A stretch of DNA of 64,000 nucleotides from Manihot esculenta (GCF_001659605.2 NC_035161.2:34629191-34693190), one strand, 5' to 3'; shown: positions 35,647 through 50,533, counted from the first letter of the stretch. Numbers and translations: made by a program. The notes: a model not told the origin generated them from the letters alone.

Positions 35647-38265
35647 TGTGGGTTGCGGTGTGTTTAGGGGTCATGAGTGAAGAAGAAGATAAGAGAAAGG
35701 GAAGGTTTGATGATCAGGGAAAACACCATAGACGGGAAAAGAGGAGCACAGATTTTAAGGAAACGGGAAAATCTGTCGTTGCGGTATCCGATCGGAGAGA
35801 AATGGACAAAAGATTGAGTAAGCGTATGCGTCGAGAAAGACAGATGAGATGAGGCGCGCTGGAAAAGATACATTTGCGGGCTTACGTTTATAGAAAACGC
35901 AACACGGATTTGATGGTCCTCCTTTCTTCGAACTTACAACTTTTAAGCCGATAGAGACATTTGAATTCACCTTTTATTATTATTATTATTTGGTAAGTTT
36001 TTTTTTTTTTTTTCATTATTTTTAACGATGTGCTTAACGAAATTTTCACTACTGTTTTTTGCCATAAGGTGCTTTTTTCGTAGAGGTAAAATTTAATTAT
36101 TAGGTATTATTTTTTAAAGATTTCCATTAACTTAACCTTAAAAAATTAAAGCTTTTTATTTAAAAAGTTACACATAATAGTTTCTTAAATTCAATAAATA
36201 AATTATTAAAATTATAAATTTTAAATGTTATATCCTATTCGATTACTATTTTTAACCAATATTTTGTTCAGTATTACTAGAAAAATTATTAGGTGTATTT
36301 GTAAGAAGCTTTTTTAATTAATTTATCAATTTTCCATTTTTTATAAAAATATCCTTTTTTAAAAAAATATTGTGAAGTGAATTCTGAAATTGCGTTAAAT
36401 CATATTTTTTTTGGCAGCAGCTTACCTTTTTCCATAAAATTTTATGATGTTAATTCACAAATTTTAAATATGAAATTTTGAATGTCTATAACTTATTCAG
36501 TCCTATTTATGATTAATATTTTAAAATATTAATAAAGATATTATATGTTTTTTCACTTGAAAAAAACTTTATAGAAAACACCTCACCTGATATTTGTATA
36601 AATCTTATAAATATTTAATTTAATAATAATAGAAATAGTTTATATAAAACTGAATTTACATTATTATGACAAAGAATTCTAAAATGAATATTTAAAAAAA
36701 ATGTAATGGATTTTAATGTAATAATATAAAACTTACTTTAAACTTGTGATATTTCGAATGGAAAGTCATTGCAAGTCTTGCGTCAGCAACATTAAGACCG
36801 ACCTTTTTCTTCATGCTTTATTCCACAATGCTTTTGAGTTTTCACATTTGCTGTCAACTTGGAGAACTGAGGAAAATCAAAAGAAAATTCCTGTAAAGCA
36901 TGCATTTTTATGTACCGCTGGTTTTTTTCTTTTAACATTTTAAATTCATAAAATAAGGATGGTTATAATAAGCGGAAGAATATGATTCTAGTTCTAGTTG
37001 CAGTAGTTATAATCATAAAATGGTTTAGAATCGGATACTTGCTTGTTTCGTTGGCAGCCAATGAAAGAGATCAACTCTTCCCACCGTTCTTTATCCTCAA
37101 CTTTTCCGTTGCAGGTCAAAAGTTTCTGCGCACAATCAATTATCCATGGAAGCACTGTATTCAAATCACGCAACTACCTGGAAAACCCAGTAATAGTCAA
37201 TTAGGAAACATATGCCTATTAATCCATCCCTAATTCAAAAGATTGATTTCCATTTTCTGCATCAAACAAACGAGTAAATGCTGAAAAACCTGTAGGCTAC
37301 AGCTGTTGCTGACATAGTGCCAGAACCTGCAGGTCTTATCCTCAAATCTCCAGCCATTTACCTTTTGCTAGCCATACATTACACACACCTCTCTAGGTAG
37401 ATTACTAGATTTGCCTAGTTCTTGTTTGACTTCCAAACTACTCAGCCCACCAGGGGTAATTAGCCTGGCTATACAGATCCTGGGGGGGGGAATTAGTAAC
37501 TAACCACATACTTCGATTAAAAAAAGAAAAAAAAAAAAGAAAAAAAAAAAGAAAAAAAAAAGAAGACCACATTCAACGTTAAGGACTCCATATTTGTAGG
37601 GTCTGAATTATCCTGAAAATGTAACAAAGAGATCTTGACAAGTCCATGAACAAAAAAAATAATGCATTAAAAACCTAACTTGCCACCAACAAGCTTGATA
37701 TGCGCTATCATCTTCACTTCTTGACAAATGATTATTAATGCTTCTTCATCCCTATTAATAAGCCTATCAATCCCATTGTGTAGCCCCTTCCCATTCCGTA
37801 AAACCTTCAATTCCTCAATCTTAATGGATTTTGTACGTAGATGTCTCTAAGAAGTGGAGTCAAAGTCTTCCTTTGGAACATGTTGATAAAATATTGCGGC
37901 TAATACATAATGGTTAAACTCTAGTAAGCTGGCTTGAGATTTTGATTTCTGACAGAATAAGTATAATTTACCATGCCCCAGAAAATAGGACAAGAAACTT
38001 AAGAAAGGACACATAGCTATAAAATAAAGAAATCTTGGAGAGAGGGGGTGGGGTGTGTGGGGGGGGAAGCTTTACACTCATAAACAAGTAACTCTAAGCA
38101 GGACAAACAACTGGCCAAACCTTACAGTGCTTATTACAGATATTGCCATAATTTTGGTCGAAATCGAACCATGAAGATGAAAGAAGCACAACAGAGGACA
38201 AGCATGATTGATTGTTTTAGTTATTGGAAAGGGGTCAGTCCCATTCATCTAGCACATCAACATTG
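35647..38265. other. Inositol kinase upstream region and AT-rich spacer
   Basis: The left part should contain the kinase promoter and leader. A plus-strand 68-aa ORF starting at 35,646 overlaps the kinase start codon antisense, is strongly charged, and looks incidental. No gene was recognised. 37,520-37,563 is an A-rich (A10G)n tract. The right end is the NudC gene's 3' side. Confidence 0.45.
37516..37563. repeat. Poly-A/G tract
   Basis: Runs of 9-12 A separated by single G residues, repeated about four times with a period near 11. Slippage-prone simple sequence. Confidence 0.75.
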
Positions 38266-40479
38266 TCAACCAATGCGGATTCCGCCCATAAATGTCCTAG
38301 GATCAGGACAGCTCCCTGTAAATTGTGCCTGGGAGAAGTCAAAACCTGGATTCTGCACAAAGTAATACTCTGTTACTAGCACATGTTGACAAACAGCAAA
38401 AGAATCCTCGTGGAAAAATATGAATGCTGTAAATCAGCTGATACGTATACAATGGTTTCCATTGTAAATTATGTAGCTCATATTAAGGCATTTGTAGCAA
38501 CCAAAATGAATGATGCCATAGACAAGCATATAACAGTTGTAAAAAGTTCATTCACTATGAGAAAATAAAACCCCCATCATGTTTCCTAGAACCCAGTACT
38601 TTACTCAGGAAGTCACTTTATACACGACATTACAGTTCTACTGATGGCATGAGTAAGTTGAAGCTAAAAATAATCTTATGCCCAATAAACAAAGATCATT
38701 ATAATAGATACTTGGACATGTCAAAGTCCAAGGCTGTAAGAAAACAATTAATATATTCTAGAATCTAGACAGCAAAATGATATCGTTTGTTCTCCAGTAC
38801 CTACTCCACAATTCGAAAATTTGGACATATTATAGAATCCAAACACTCAATTTAAGCAAGGCTCCCCATTCTTATTTTTGGAAGTTTTCCAATCTGCTTC
38901 TTCAAGCTAAAGAAAAAGCCAGCTGCTTCAAATAAGCAGGTAGCAATTAACTTTTGTTAGAGGATAGATCATCTTCTGAGCACTTCACTAATTTACTTGC
39001 TTACCAGTATAATCCGTGCTAAAGCTATTAGTTATTTTAGCTTTCACACAAGTGGAGGACCCAAGCATTTACTAATAGCATTCATGACAATTGATATTCA
39101 GAACCATGTATATATCACACACTGTCAATTGTTCTTGGAAGCCATACATGGTTCATTGTAGTTTAATCCAGTAGCAGTAAGAAGCAACAGGAAAGATAGA
39201 ACTCCCAGTTTCACGCTTTGAATAAATTCAAATCATTTTCTAATTCCAGAACACAGAACAATTCCTTGTGCCACTTAAAATTTATTCAACATAGTCATGT
39301 AGTATTTCATAAATACAAAAAGACAAAATCTGTCATACATTAATTCTGTGTGGTCTGCACTACACCATGGCAGTTGGCAACCTTACCAAAGTTGCACCAA
39401 CTTCTTATCTTAAAACTGCTTTCAGTAAAAGGTTTTCACTCTCAAGAGACAACTTTGTTGGAAGAAAATTGGTCGTGAATGAAAAGGGTGACATTCACAT
39501 AAAAAAGACTACAAAAAATAATGCTTGAGACAAGATCAACTATTATTATCATAAGCCAAGTAAATGCATTAATCATCCAGAACCAGAAAACATAAGTAAT
39601 AATATCTAAGTATTGTACTAAGGGAAGTAATAGTTATTCACCTCTTCCTGAAATCTCTGAAGCATGAGCCGCTTCTGTTCGAGATCAGAGGAGTAAAGAT
39701 CCAACTGTCCCTGACCCAATAAAGGAGAAGACCATGTCTGACCCTTATCCCTTTTTTGCAGTGTTATGTGCATTATACCATCCTCTGCAATGAAAAGGAA
39801 AAAAAAAAACCAATTTTTAACATGTGATCAAAGAATTTAATGTGATTTTCAAATCTTAATTTGAAACAAAATAGCAATACATATTGCTGGAAGAACATAA
39901 TTCACTACCAACAGGCAATTACAAATACCAAAGGCAATACAATCGTATGCTTAAAAGGAATCCGATTTCATGGAAAAAAAATCTTAGAAATCAAAGAGGC
40001 TAAAAAATGAGGCACAGAGACATAAATAAAGTACCTAAAGTCCAAAAGGAAGAATCAGTCTTCACTAGGCAGGAGAGCTCACGCTGCAAAACGAGAGAAA
40101 AGCAAACATATCAATCAAGAAACCAAAAATTAGCATAAAATTAGAATGTAAGAAGTGGAACTTACATTGAGATACGGGGGATTGCCTTTGATGCCAACTT
40201 CAAGATGTTTGGTTTGAATCTTGCAATAAAATTGCTTTGAGTGAACATTTGGGGGTAAATTGATGTAGATATTGACCTCTTCTAGGGTTTGATCCCATTC
40301 AAATACAGTTTGACCTAATCACAAAAGAGAAACGAAAATCAAATTCAAACGCGAATTCTAAAATGGTACTAGAAATAAATTTTAAAAAAAAAAAAGGAAA
40401 AGAGAGAGAGAGAGAGAGAGAGATAAAGACCGTTATGGATGAAGCTGTGGCGTTTCTCTGGAGCCAATTTCTCAGCCAT
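38266..40479 (-). CDS. NudC/CS-domain (HSP20-like) protein
   Basis: Five exons give 477 nt (158 aa): 40479-40431, 40314-40166, 40083-40035, 39784-39642, 38352-38266. All have GT-AG introns and preserve frame. The protein is one CS (p23/NudC-type) beta-sandwich from about residue 15 to 105, with QTVFEWDQTLEEVNIYI, KGNPPYL, SSFWTLEDGIMHITLQKR and QTWSSPLLGQGQLD. A C-terminal tail follows: EQKRLMLQRFQEENPGFDFS and CPDPRTFMGGI. NudC-like CS proteins act as Hsp90 co-chaperones or dynein-linked factors. This small form resembles NUDCD2, matching the Arabidopsis HSP20-like protein I place at At5g58740 (158 aa). A (GA)n run lies in intron 1 only 8 bp from the donor. Confidence 0.92.
40401..40423. repeat. 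(AG)n microsatellite in NudC intron 1
   Basis: Eleven AG units just inside the first intron, read as CT in the gene's sense. Confidence 0.85.
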
Positions 40480-42981
40480 CTCAACCGCCAGGGTTTATTT
40501 CGCGCTGGTTTTGGTTACTTCTGAACTCCTATGATCGTTCTGCCCTTTTCGCAAATTCTAATATTTGTCATCCCCGCCCCGTTGCTTTGTACTGTAAATA
40601 GTCCTACGACCAAAAAACATGTTTTAAAATTTAAAAAAATTATTAATTAACCCTTTATTAATTTTAATGATTAAATATTTTATTATTTAATTTATATAAT
40701 ATTAGAAATTAATTAATTAATATTTTAAATTTTTTATACACCTCATAACTATAATTATAAAATAAATTAATTAGTAAATTTTTAAATTTTTAATATATTT
40801 TTTTATAAATATATTAAAGTTATAAATTGTCATCTTTTAATTAATTAATGTATATTATTTTTAAGGTAATTAATAGTATAATATTAAAGTTAGTAAAATC
40901 TACTATTTAGTTTCTATTTTTTTTAATGATAAATAATTTAATTTCTAAATTTTTATTTTATTAATAAAATAATATTTTTGTTAAATTTTTAATTGGATAA
41001 ATCAATTCAAATAAAAGCAATTAAATTTTTATAAATATTAAAATTATAAAAATTAAAGTATTAAAATTAAAAAAAATTAAATTACTAAAAAAATAAAATT
41101 CAAATAATTAAATTATAATTTAATAGTAAATTTTAACAAAAATACTATTTTAATAATAAAACATAATTTTAGTACTAAATCATGTAGTTTTAAAATAATA
41201 AAAATTAAAATGTGAGTTATATTAAATTTCATGAATTATTTTAAATTTACCCTGACTTTTATTAGTTAGCTTTGTGAATTTCAAACCCACAAAATATTAT
41301 TTATTATATTAAAAGATAGAAAGAAAAATATAAACATTTTTTCTTTAATTTAGTATGTTTTATTTTGTAATTTAAAATAACTAATTGTGACTCTTAATAA
41401 TATTATTTTTAATTATTGAATCTAATATTTTAAAAGCACAATAAAATTTACCACTACAGTTAATATTTATTACTTTTACAAAAATTGATGGTATGATTAC
41501 TTTTGTGAAATGCATTTTAAGGAAACAAAGAACGTTTTTTGGGTTTTATATCCCTTAAATTGCATGTCAAATTATGATTAAAATGGTTAACATGGAAATA
41601 ACAACACGAATTTAGGATATAATATATTATTTTATTTTATTTTATTTTTTCTAAATTAAAAAATATTTTTTATTAAATTTGAATAAGAATAAAATATTTT
41701 ATATAATAATAATAATAATAATATTTTTGTGATTAACATATCTCCTTAATATCCACTTCCATGCTAACCTACCTCCCTAAGTTTTATTAGAGAGAGTATT
41801 TTGTATGCTTCAAGAGTCTTCTTTTTCTAAGGGATAATCCCTTTTTATATCCACACACGAAATTAAGGAGAAAATATTAATTTTTTTATATTGAATTGAG
41901 AAAATAAAAATCGTCTATGAAATTATCATACATATTAATGTTCAGGGTTATGTATTTAAAGCAGCAAAGGGAAAAAATAACAAGTAGTTAGAGGATCAAA
42001 TATAAATGAAAAACAAAAATAAAAATAAAATAATTGTTTTGGAGTGGAAATTTCCAGTCTAGAATTTCAGTACTTGTTTTGAAACATGCCCAATCAAATG
42101 ACATTTTCTGTTTTTGTCATCCTTGATCATCTTCATTTTCATCAGTTAGGGAATAAACGACAGCGTTTGATTCTCCTTCCACGAAAGTTCTACTTACCTT
42201 GTGGATTTTGCTCATTTTCTTAATTACGCTTTGTATTTCAATAGTCAATACCAAAACTGGTAAAGAGAAACTAAAAACCTTCAGTTCGGGTATGATTAAA
42301 TTAAGTATTTATATTAATTTTTGTTATAAATTATAAATTTTAATTGAAAAAAAATCTCAAAAAATTTCATAAAAATTCAATTTAATTCGAAATAAAAAAT
42401 TTTATTTTTCCTTTTTAAATCTTTTGGTCTAATAAAACTGATAGATAATTAAAACTCGCACAACGTATCAGAAATGGATTCTTAATTAGTAATTAATTAA
42501 CATAAAGCGATTTAACTGAAAACTTGTATTAATTAATCCTGCACCAACAATTTGCATCACTTGAAACAACATACTTAATTTATTACATTCATTAATTAAC
42601 GTTTTCTGAGTAAAAGTTGTCAGAGAAATCTGAAAACCAAAGCAAAATACAAAATAATTAATTAATTAATATTTTATTATATCAGTGTGTTATACAAAGT
42701 TTTAGAGAGAAATTAGATTTGTGATGCCACCTACACAGTAGAATTAGCAGGTACGTGGAGATGCATGCAAGAATGGGAACAACAAGGGAAAATTCCGGGA
42801 AGCTGCTTTAACTCTGCATGTAACGGCACCTCACCTCGGTTCTTTAAACCATACATAAGCTTTGTCCTATACGAACTATGAGTGGTATTTTCGTAGTATA
42901 CTGCACAATCATCAGTTGCTATATAATATAGCTAATTAATAAAGTACCAGTTCCAAGTGTGGAGGGTGGCAGCTATCAGCT
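40480..42981. other. AT-rich spacer between NudC and CAX genes
   Basis: 40,480-40,610 is the NudC upstream region. 40,620-42,700 is very AT-rich with no gene seen. From about 42,720 it becomes the upstream region of the first CAX gene. The ~35 bp before its ATG (CCAGTTCCAAGTGTGGAGGG...) recur before the second CAX gene. Confidence 0.5.
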
Positions 42982-45256
42982 ATGGACTACTCACGCTCGC
43001 TGCACGAGGTCTCGGACTTGGAAAATGGACATGTTCTCCTCAAGCCCTCTACTAAGGAGGGCTTCAATGGGAGCAGATCTCTGCAAAATGTATCGTCTTC
43101 AATTATGCGTAAGAAATCTGACCCAGTTCTCGTTTCAAGCGCTCGGTTTCAAATGCTCAGGCAGTTCTTCGCCAACCTCCAACAAGTCATTCTTGGAACT
43201 AAGATGGCTGTGCTTTTCCCAGCTATTCCTCTTGCCATAGCTGCTGATTTTTATAAATTTGGCAGAGTAAGTTTCTTTCTCATCATTTCCTTCATCTTTT
43301 GCATATTTCCTCCTATTTATGAATGATTCCTTTTAATGCAAGTACGATAATAGATTAATGTATTCTCAACTTTGTCCCGCCACACGTAGCCTTGGCTATT
43401 TGCTTTAAGTTTGCTTGGACTCGCCCCACTTGCAGAACGTGTCAGCTTCCTCACTGAGTAAGCTTGCAACTACGTTCATTTTTTTTTTCTTTCTAATTTA
43501 GATTTTATTCTAAAATCATTATTTCCAATTCTCTTTTTTCTGATCATATAATTTCAGGCAAATTGCGTACTATACTGGTCCAACAGGTAATCTAATTCTC
43601 ACCTGTGAGAACAGATCATTTTAGCTTCCTTTTTCTTTTTCCTTTCTGGTTACAAAGTATCAAATTATCATCATATAAATATTGAAGAAAATGAGACTTT
43701 GAACTGCAGTTGGAGGGCTTCTTAATGCAACATGTGGTAATGCAACAGAACTGATAATTGCATTTTTTGCTCTTTACCAAAACAAAATTCATGTCTTGAA
43801 GTACTCCCTATTGGGTTCCATATTGTCAAATCTCCTTCTTGTGCTTGGGACCTCTCTCCTCTGTGGAGGCTTGGCCAACCTGAAAAAGGAGCAAAGATAT
43901 GACAGAGTAAGAGAAAACTAATCAGAACTCCCAAGAAGCTACTATGTTTAAACTTTTATTTATTTTGTGTTGTTAATGAACTTTAACAGAAGCAGGCTGA
44001 TGTGAATTCACTACTTCTATTGCTGGGGTTATTGTGCCACATGTTACCACTAATGTTCAGATATGCCATAGGGGAAGGCCCTGACACTTTCTACTGTACT
44101 CTTGAGCTGTCTAGGGCTAGTAGCATTGTTATGCTTTTAGCATATGTTGCTTATATCTTCTTCCAGCTTAAAACTCACAGGCAACTATTTGAATCTCAGG
44201 AGGTGATTGACTAATTATTCCCAACCTTTCAAAAACGACTTACTGTTTAGTGATGCTTAGAATTTACAGATTTGAGAGGAATTATGCAGGAAGGAAAGGA
44301 AGAAGAGGAGGAAGAAAAAGCTGTGATTGGATTTTGGAGTGCATTTTCTTGGTTGATTGGCATGACAATGATCATAGCATTGTTGTCTGAGTATGTTGTG
44401 GGCACAATTGAGGTACATCTCTAAATTACTCGATTAAAATTACTCGATTATTGTGCTATGATCATTTAGCATTTAAAAAATTTTTTTTTTAAAGGTTCTT
44501 TAATGTTCTTGAATCAGGCTGCATCAGATTCTTGGGGAATCTCTGTCAGCTTCATTAGTATAATCCTGCTACCAATTGTGGGGAATGCAGCAGAACATGC
44601 AGGATCAATCATATTTGCTTTCAAGAACAAGTTGGTATGATAAATATCCCAATGTTTTTTTATTTAAACCTTAATCCTCAGCAAGTAGCTAGCTGTTTAA
44701 CATTTCTGGGTGCTGTGCAGGACATTTCTTTGGGTGTTGCACTGGGATCTGCCACTCAGATCTCAATGTTTGTGGTGAGAAACAAAAGAAATTTCATCTC
44801 ATGTAAAGAATTGTTTGTGACAATGTTTTTCCCTTCAGGTCCCTTTATGTGTTGTTGTTGGATGGATTATGCATGTTCATATGGATCTTGATTTCAGTCT
44901 CCTTGAAACTGGTTCTCTTGCTTTCACAATAATCATCACAGCCTTCACTTTACAGGTCTATTCATCTTGTTCTTTCTAAATTTCGTTTTCCTTACCAGCG
45001 ATTATGCATTTGTTAGTAATAATGCAATTTCTGATACTCTCTCAGGATGGAACTTCACATTACATGAAAGGAGTGGTCCTTTTCTTGTGTTACATTGTTA
45101 TAGCTGCATGCTTTTGGGTTCACAAAATTCCTCAGAGTAAGTACTTTTAGCCAAAATCCTGAGGAATTACAAGAATCCTAATTATGTTTAATCATATTTT
45201 TAATTGCAGATCAAATTACAATTGGGAAACCGTTTACTGGAGTATTTGCTGCTTAG
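42982..45256 (+). CDS. CAX: Vacuolar cation/H+ exchanger, tandem copy A
   Basis: Eleven exons join to 1,341 nt (446 aa): 42982-43266, 43390-43457, 43558-43586, 43710-43906, 43990-44202, 44290-44412, 44518-44634, 44721-44774, 44839-44955, 45046-45136, 45210-45256. This is a type I plant CAX: a tonoplast antiporter that loads Ca2+ (and some metals) into the vacuole in exchange for protons. The two ion-binding alpha repeats are intact, GNATE at 137-141 and GNAAEH at 327-332. The central acidic run [11 protein letters not shown] separates the two halves. The ~70-residue hydrophilic N terminus is where CAX1-type autoinhibition lies. A frame starting at 42,959 is a wrong-phase ORF; 42,982 keeps frame with all later exons. 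The AATAAA at 45,468 is a plausible poly(A) signal. The exact paralogue (CAX1/3 or CAX4) is undecided; parts of the sequence ([13 protein letters not shown]) lean towards CAX4. Confidence 0.93.
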
Positions 45257-48200
45257 GATTTGATTATGTCGCTTAGAGTTTGCTGATCGCCATTGGAAAA
45301 AAGCAGTTCCGATTTGATTGGCATTTTGGGTAATTGTTTGCGGAGTATGAAAGCTTAAGTGAGTGGAAGAGCTATAAGAAAAATGGCATTTGGTGTTTTG
45401 GAATGAATTGGAATTCCATAGAACAAAATGTTTGTATATAGCTCTCTCTTTATGTAATGTGCTTGCAATAAAGTTTTATGCTTTCTCCTACTGTCCATAG
45501 TACAGACTCACAACCACTTATATTATTTCTTTTTATTTTAATTTCTTTTAACTAATTTCAATTACTTTAAACTGTTTAATCATTATTTAAAATAATAAAA
45601 TATTTTTATTTATAATAAAGTCTTCTTAGTGCTAAGATAATTTTATTTTGTAGTTGTTCTTTAATTTTTATTTTTTATTATAATATAATTTTTTGAGTTA
45701 AAAAATATTGGAGTCCCTTTCAAATATATGTTTAGGTGTTAAAAATACATAAATTTAAAGTTCCCAAAATAGTAAAACATGATTAAAAATTTATTTAATT
45801 ATAAAATGTTTATCTTGTTTTAATCATTTCAAATATTAAATAATGTATTTTATATTTTAAAATAATATATATATGTAACAAATTCATATTATAAAGTAAA
45901 AAAAAAAAAACTTTATTCTGAATTTAAAAATTTGATGAAAATTTTGTTATTTGAAAATTGTCTCTAATGATCTGCTTTAGCTTATATTAATTTTAAATTT
46001 ATAGCAATTTATAAGTTTTAAAGTATATATGGATAAAATAATTATATATTTTATTTTATTTTGGTAATGCTATTGTTTGAGTTATGCTATTGGTAGTGCA
46101 ATGCTTGTTAACCACAGGTTTGGATGATTCCAATGTCGTGGGACAGATGGAGGGGCCTTTGTTATCGTCTCAAATATTTTTATTTAAAAAAGGATTTTTT
46201 AGGGTATGCTTTAATGTATTTTTCTCCTGCTACGTTGGAATTTTGTGGATTTTGGTATGTTCATGATTTCTTGTGTGATTTTGCTTTATTCTTCATCAAA
46301 ATGTACCTTCTTTTGTTAGGCTGGTACTTATCCGTATTTTTTCAAAGTTGCTATTATTGATTTTTCACTTTTGCCAAATGTGAATCCAAAAGTTCTCTTC
46401 CTTTTTTTTTTTTTTTTTCTTTTTTTTTTACCATAATTAATAGTATTTAAAGTCCGTAAATTATATGAGCAATCCAAGTCATTTACACAAAGTGTAATAC
46501 TCGTAATGTGGAAATATGTCCCACTTGGAGAATAAATTAAAAATTGAGATTGTATATAATAAATAGAATATAATTGTTAAATAATTTAAATTAATTATTT
46601 TAATTTAAATGGAAAAAGCTTTTAAAAGCTAATTAAATTAATTTTAACCGAATGTTGAAATTCAGACCTACGCTTGCAAAGCTAGTGGGATATTCTAATT
46701 AATAATTTTCTCACTTGTTTCCATATATAAATATCTTTCTTTTTTTTTAAAAAAAAATATATCATTAGATTGATAAGATCATTAAGACTCGAAATAATTC
46801 AAGACCTATAAAAATAGCTCATTAAACATATTGGTCCTTAGAATTAAAAGAGATAGAAATCCAATAAATGATAATAAAAATTTTTAAAGATCCAATCGAG
46901 TATCTAACTTTTCTATTCACAAAATTAAAGATAATCCTCTCTCCTTTTCTCCAAACTCTTTAACTATTTCTGCCGATGTAGAAAATAAAATTTATTTTTT
47001 TAAAAATAATCGAAATTTTTAATAAACTAATTAAAATACAAAAAGTAAGTATAAACCAAATGAAAAGTTGAAAAAGTCGGGTCGAAAAAGCAGGGAAGAT
47101 TAACAAGCACAAGCACAAGCACACCGATTCGGGAGAGAAAGACAAAACCAGACTCTCCAAACAGGGAAGCATGCAGTTCCACAATTGCATCAAGTAAATG
47201 ACTCGTCGTCGAGAGATGTTCATATTTTCTATCAATAAAGAAAATGAAAGAAAGAGTAGTCTTAAAAGTTTTTTGCACTATAATTTTCACTTGAATATTA
47301 AATTTAAAAAGTAAATTTATAAAAATAAATTAAAAAAAACAAACATCAAACAAAAAAAAACACATTAAACAAGATCAATGATTAACGTTCCGATTTGAAA
47401 AGAACCACCTACTAGCGAGAAGGACACTAACAAAACTATTTACAAGCTCCTCTAGAAGGGGAGAGAAATCCACGGAGAGGGAGGAGCCACCCCGCCCGAT
47501 AAGGGCAAAAATAATCGCAACTAGATTGATATTAACAAAATCTGAGGCCTCAAACAAAAGGGAACCCTACATGAGAAAAGCTCTCTCTCTACAATGAGAG
47601 AGGTATAATGAAGCTCCAAAATATCTTCATTCTTGCCGCATGTATTCCGAACAGAATATATACAAAGAGAACAGTAGGGAAACTTTTCCTCAGGCCAATT
47701 GGTGGTTTGATTTTCCAAGAATCTGAACATTACAGTAACATGTTATTATTTTGTTTATTTATTTCTCTTGATTTTATTTTTTCTGCACTCTTTTTTTTTT
47801 TTTTAATTTCTATTTATGTTTTTAATTATTTTATTACTTCAAACATGACGCGTTTGCTTTTTGGAAATTTTGCTTTTTCAGAAATTTTTCTCCAAAATCC
47901 CTTTTTGATCCTCCTTTTTTATGTCATATTCTTTTTCGCTTTTTATTTTTTTATAGACCTTCTCTTTTTTGAAAAAAAAATATTAATAATTTCACAAGTA
48001 GTTCATTTCAATTAATTTATTTTCTTATAATTTTATTATTTAAAATAAAAAATTTAATTTTAATTTACAAAATTTCATTATATATAAAATAAAATTATAT
48101 ATGATTTTATAAAAATTTGTTTAATTTTTTAAATTTATTTCTGCCAAACGAAGGTTCAGAATTATTTATATAATTTTTATTCTTTTTCACATTTTTTCTT

Positions 48201-48409
48201 TAATTTTATTTTTACTTTTTTCGGCTTCTTTAATATGTTTATCTTTTATTTCATTTTTATTATTTTCTTGATTTTCTCATTTTCTACTTTATTTATTTTT
48301 CATTTTCTTTATATGTTTCGCTTTAATTTCGTTTTTTATCTTATTTTTATTTTTTCAAACACCTCTTTTTCCTCATAATGTATATGTACAATTATCAATA
48401 ATGAATTTG

Positions 48410-48460
<51 letters not shown>

Positions 48461-50533
48461 AAAGTAAAAAAATCCAGAATATAAATGTAGAATATAAATT
48501 AAATATAGAATATAGAGTAAAAATATATAAAATAAATAATGGAAAGATTTCATTTATTTTTAAAAATAGCTTATATTTAAAAAATACTTTTCTTCAAATA
48601 TATATTTTTTAAAATATTTTTTTAACAAAATATTTATTTTTTATTATTTAATTTTAATTTTAAAAAATTAATAAATCAAATTGTAGATGATTTTCCTTAA
48701 AACGATTTAATTTTTTTTAATTAAACAATATTTTTTATTGACTAAATTATTTTAAATATTTCAAATATTAAAAAATATAAAAAATATTTTGCGTGAAATA
48801 AATAAAACTTAAAAATATTAAATTCCTATTATATCCATTGCTATTAAATTATAATAATAATAAATATATCTTAGTCCTATCTCTTAAAGTTCTAAGAGTC
48901 TTTGTTTACCTTGAGAACATTTCAATAGAATTTGAATATTTTATTTGACCGTTGAACATAATTGAGACATTTTGCTTTAAAATCAAAGATTGGTGTTTAA
49001 GAAATTTTGATTTAAAAAGACTGATTTTCAAATCTTTCAAAAGAAGATTCAGTGTTTAAAGTTGAATTCATATGAAATTCAGCCTTCAACAGCCAATTTC
49101 TTAAGTACGATTGAATTTACAAGACTAAATCTCTCATGTTTTTATTTTCTATAAGAACAAATAGCTCAACGTGAATTGATGTTTAAATTCGAATGTGAGT
49201 GTTTATATTTGAAAATCGAATTTAAGAATATTGTATCATTAGAATAAAAAAAAATGAAATAAGCATTCTCAATACAAGTTTTATTTTAATGAATTTAAAA
49301 GAAAATTTTATTTTTCTACAACTTTTCCTTATTAATAATTATTTATTACATAGACATATGAAAAGTAAATTTAGCTGGTATTAAGATGGTGAGCTATCAA
49401 CTAACCATAAAACTTTTTTGGGATAATTTTAAAAAAAATATCATTGGGTTTAATAGATTTTTAAATAGAATTTTATGTTTTAATTTGTTATAAAAAAGAT
49501 TTTATACTTTCTCATCTATCAGTGATGTGAGATTTTTCTTTTAATTTCATTAAATATCACTGATAAATTATAATTTATTTTTTAATATTTATTAATTGTT
49601 TTTTAATTTAAATTTATATTTTTATAGATTGATCTTTAATTGACTTTTGTTTGACTAATAAAATAATTTTTTAATTTAAATTTATATTTTTAATTAAAAT
49701 TATATTTTATATTTTTATAGATTGATTTTTAAATATTATAATTATTGATAAATTCTTATATTTACAAATTAATCTCTTTGTTTATTAGATTTTAATCTTT
49801 TATATGTGAAAAAATAAAATAAAAAATTTAATATTTCTTTTTATTCTAATTAAATAAAAAAAATATTAAGAAAGGAAAATCTAAATGAAAAAAGAATTTT
49901 CTAAGTTTAATTTAAATACATAATGTGTTCAGATTTTTTATTTAATTTTTATTTTATATATTTTATAATAAATATGTGAAATTAATTTATAAAAAATATA
50001 TGCACTTATTTTTAAATAATTATAATATTTAAAAATTAATGTATAAAAAAATAGGAATGAATTATAACTAAGGAACTACTTTATTATAAAACAAAACTTT
50101 ATAATTAAATTTTATAAATATATGAATCAAATTATATATTTTATAAAATTTTAAGGATTAAAATATAATTTATTTTAATTAAAAATTATTTTTAATTAAT
50201 TTTTAAATACTATATCAAGTTAAAGAAAAAAATCTTTGTTAATGAAATAAAATCATGTGGCTCTTTTTATTATAATTTAAGTTACAGATATTTTATTTAA
50301 AAAAGGTTATCCCTAGCTCTTTAAGTTTATGAATATCACCTAATAAAATTTTCTTGCCAAAGAAAAAGGTAAGAACTTGATAAAATTAATAAAAAAAAAA
50401 AAAGGGCTATTTGTTCTTCCCCATCCTAGGCTTAATTAAATAACAGGTTGGTATTTTCTCAGAATATTACACAATATAGCTACCTAGCTTATTAAGAACC
50501 AGTTCCAAGTGTGGAGGGTGGCAGCTATCAGCT
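45257..50533. other. 5.3-kb AT-rich spacer between the CAX copies
   Basis: Contains the 3' untranslated region of copy A and then mostly low-complexity AT-rich DNA. A (TTA)n run lies at 48,412-48,457. The somewhat more complex segment 47,050-47,750 holds several ORFs under 90 aa on both strands that I could not match to any family. No gene was supported. Confidence 0.5.
48412..48457. repeat. (TTA)n microsatellite
   Basis: About 15 uninterrupted TTA units; a long perfect run likely to vary between individuals. Confidence 0.9.

Noticed and set aside
35646..35852. 68-aa plus-strand ORF antisense to the inositol kinase start
   Set aside because: Strongly charged, no family match, overlaps the kinase start codon and is best explained by leader-region composition.
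42959..43240. Alternative CAX start at 42,959 (MEGGSYQLW...)
   Set aside because: Out of frame with the conserved CAX exons; the ATG at 42,982 is in frame and its context is shared with copy B.
47375..48015. Possible small gene in the spacer between the CAX copies
   Set aside because: ORFs on both strands are T-rich/Phe-rich or unmatched, and no exon chain could be assembled.
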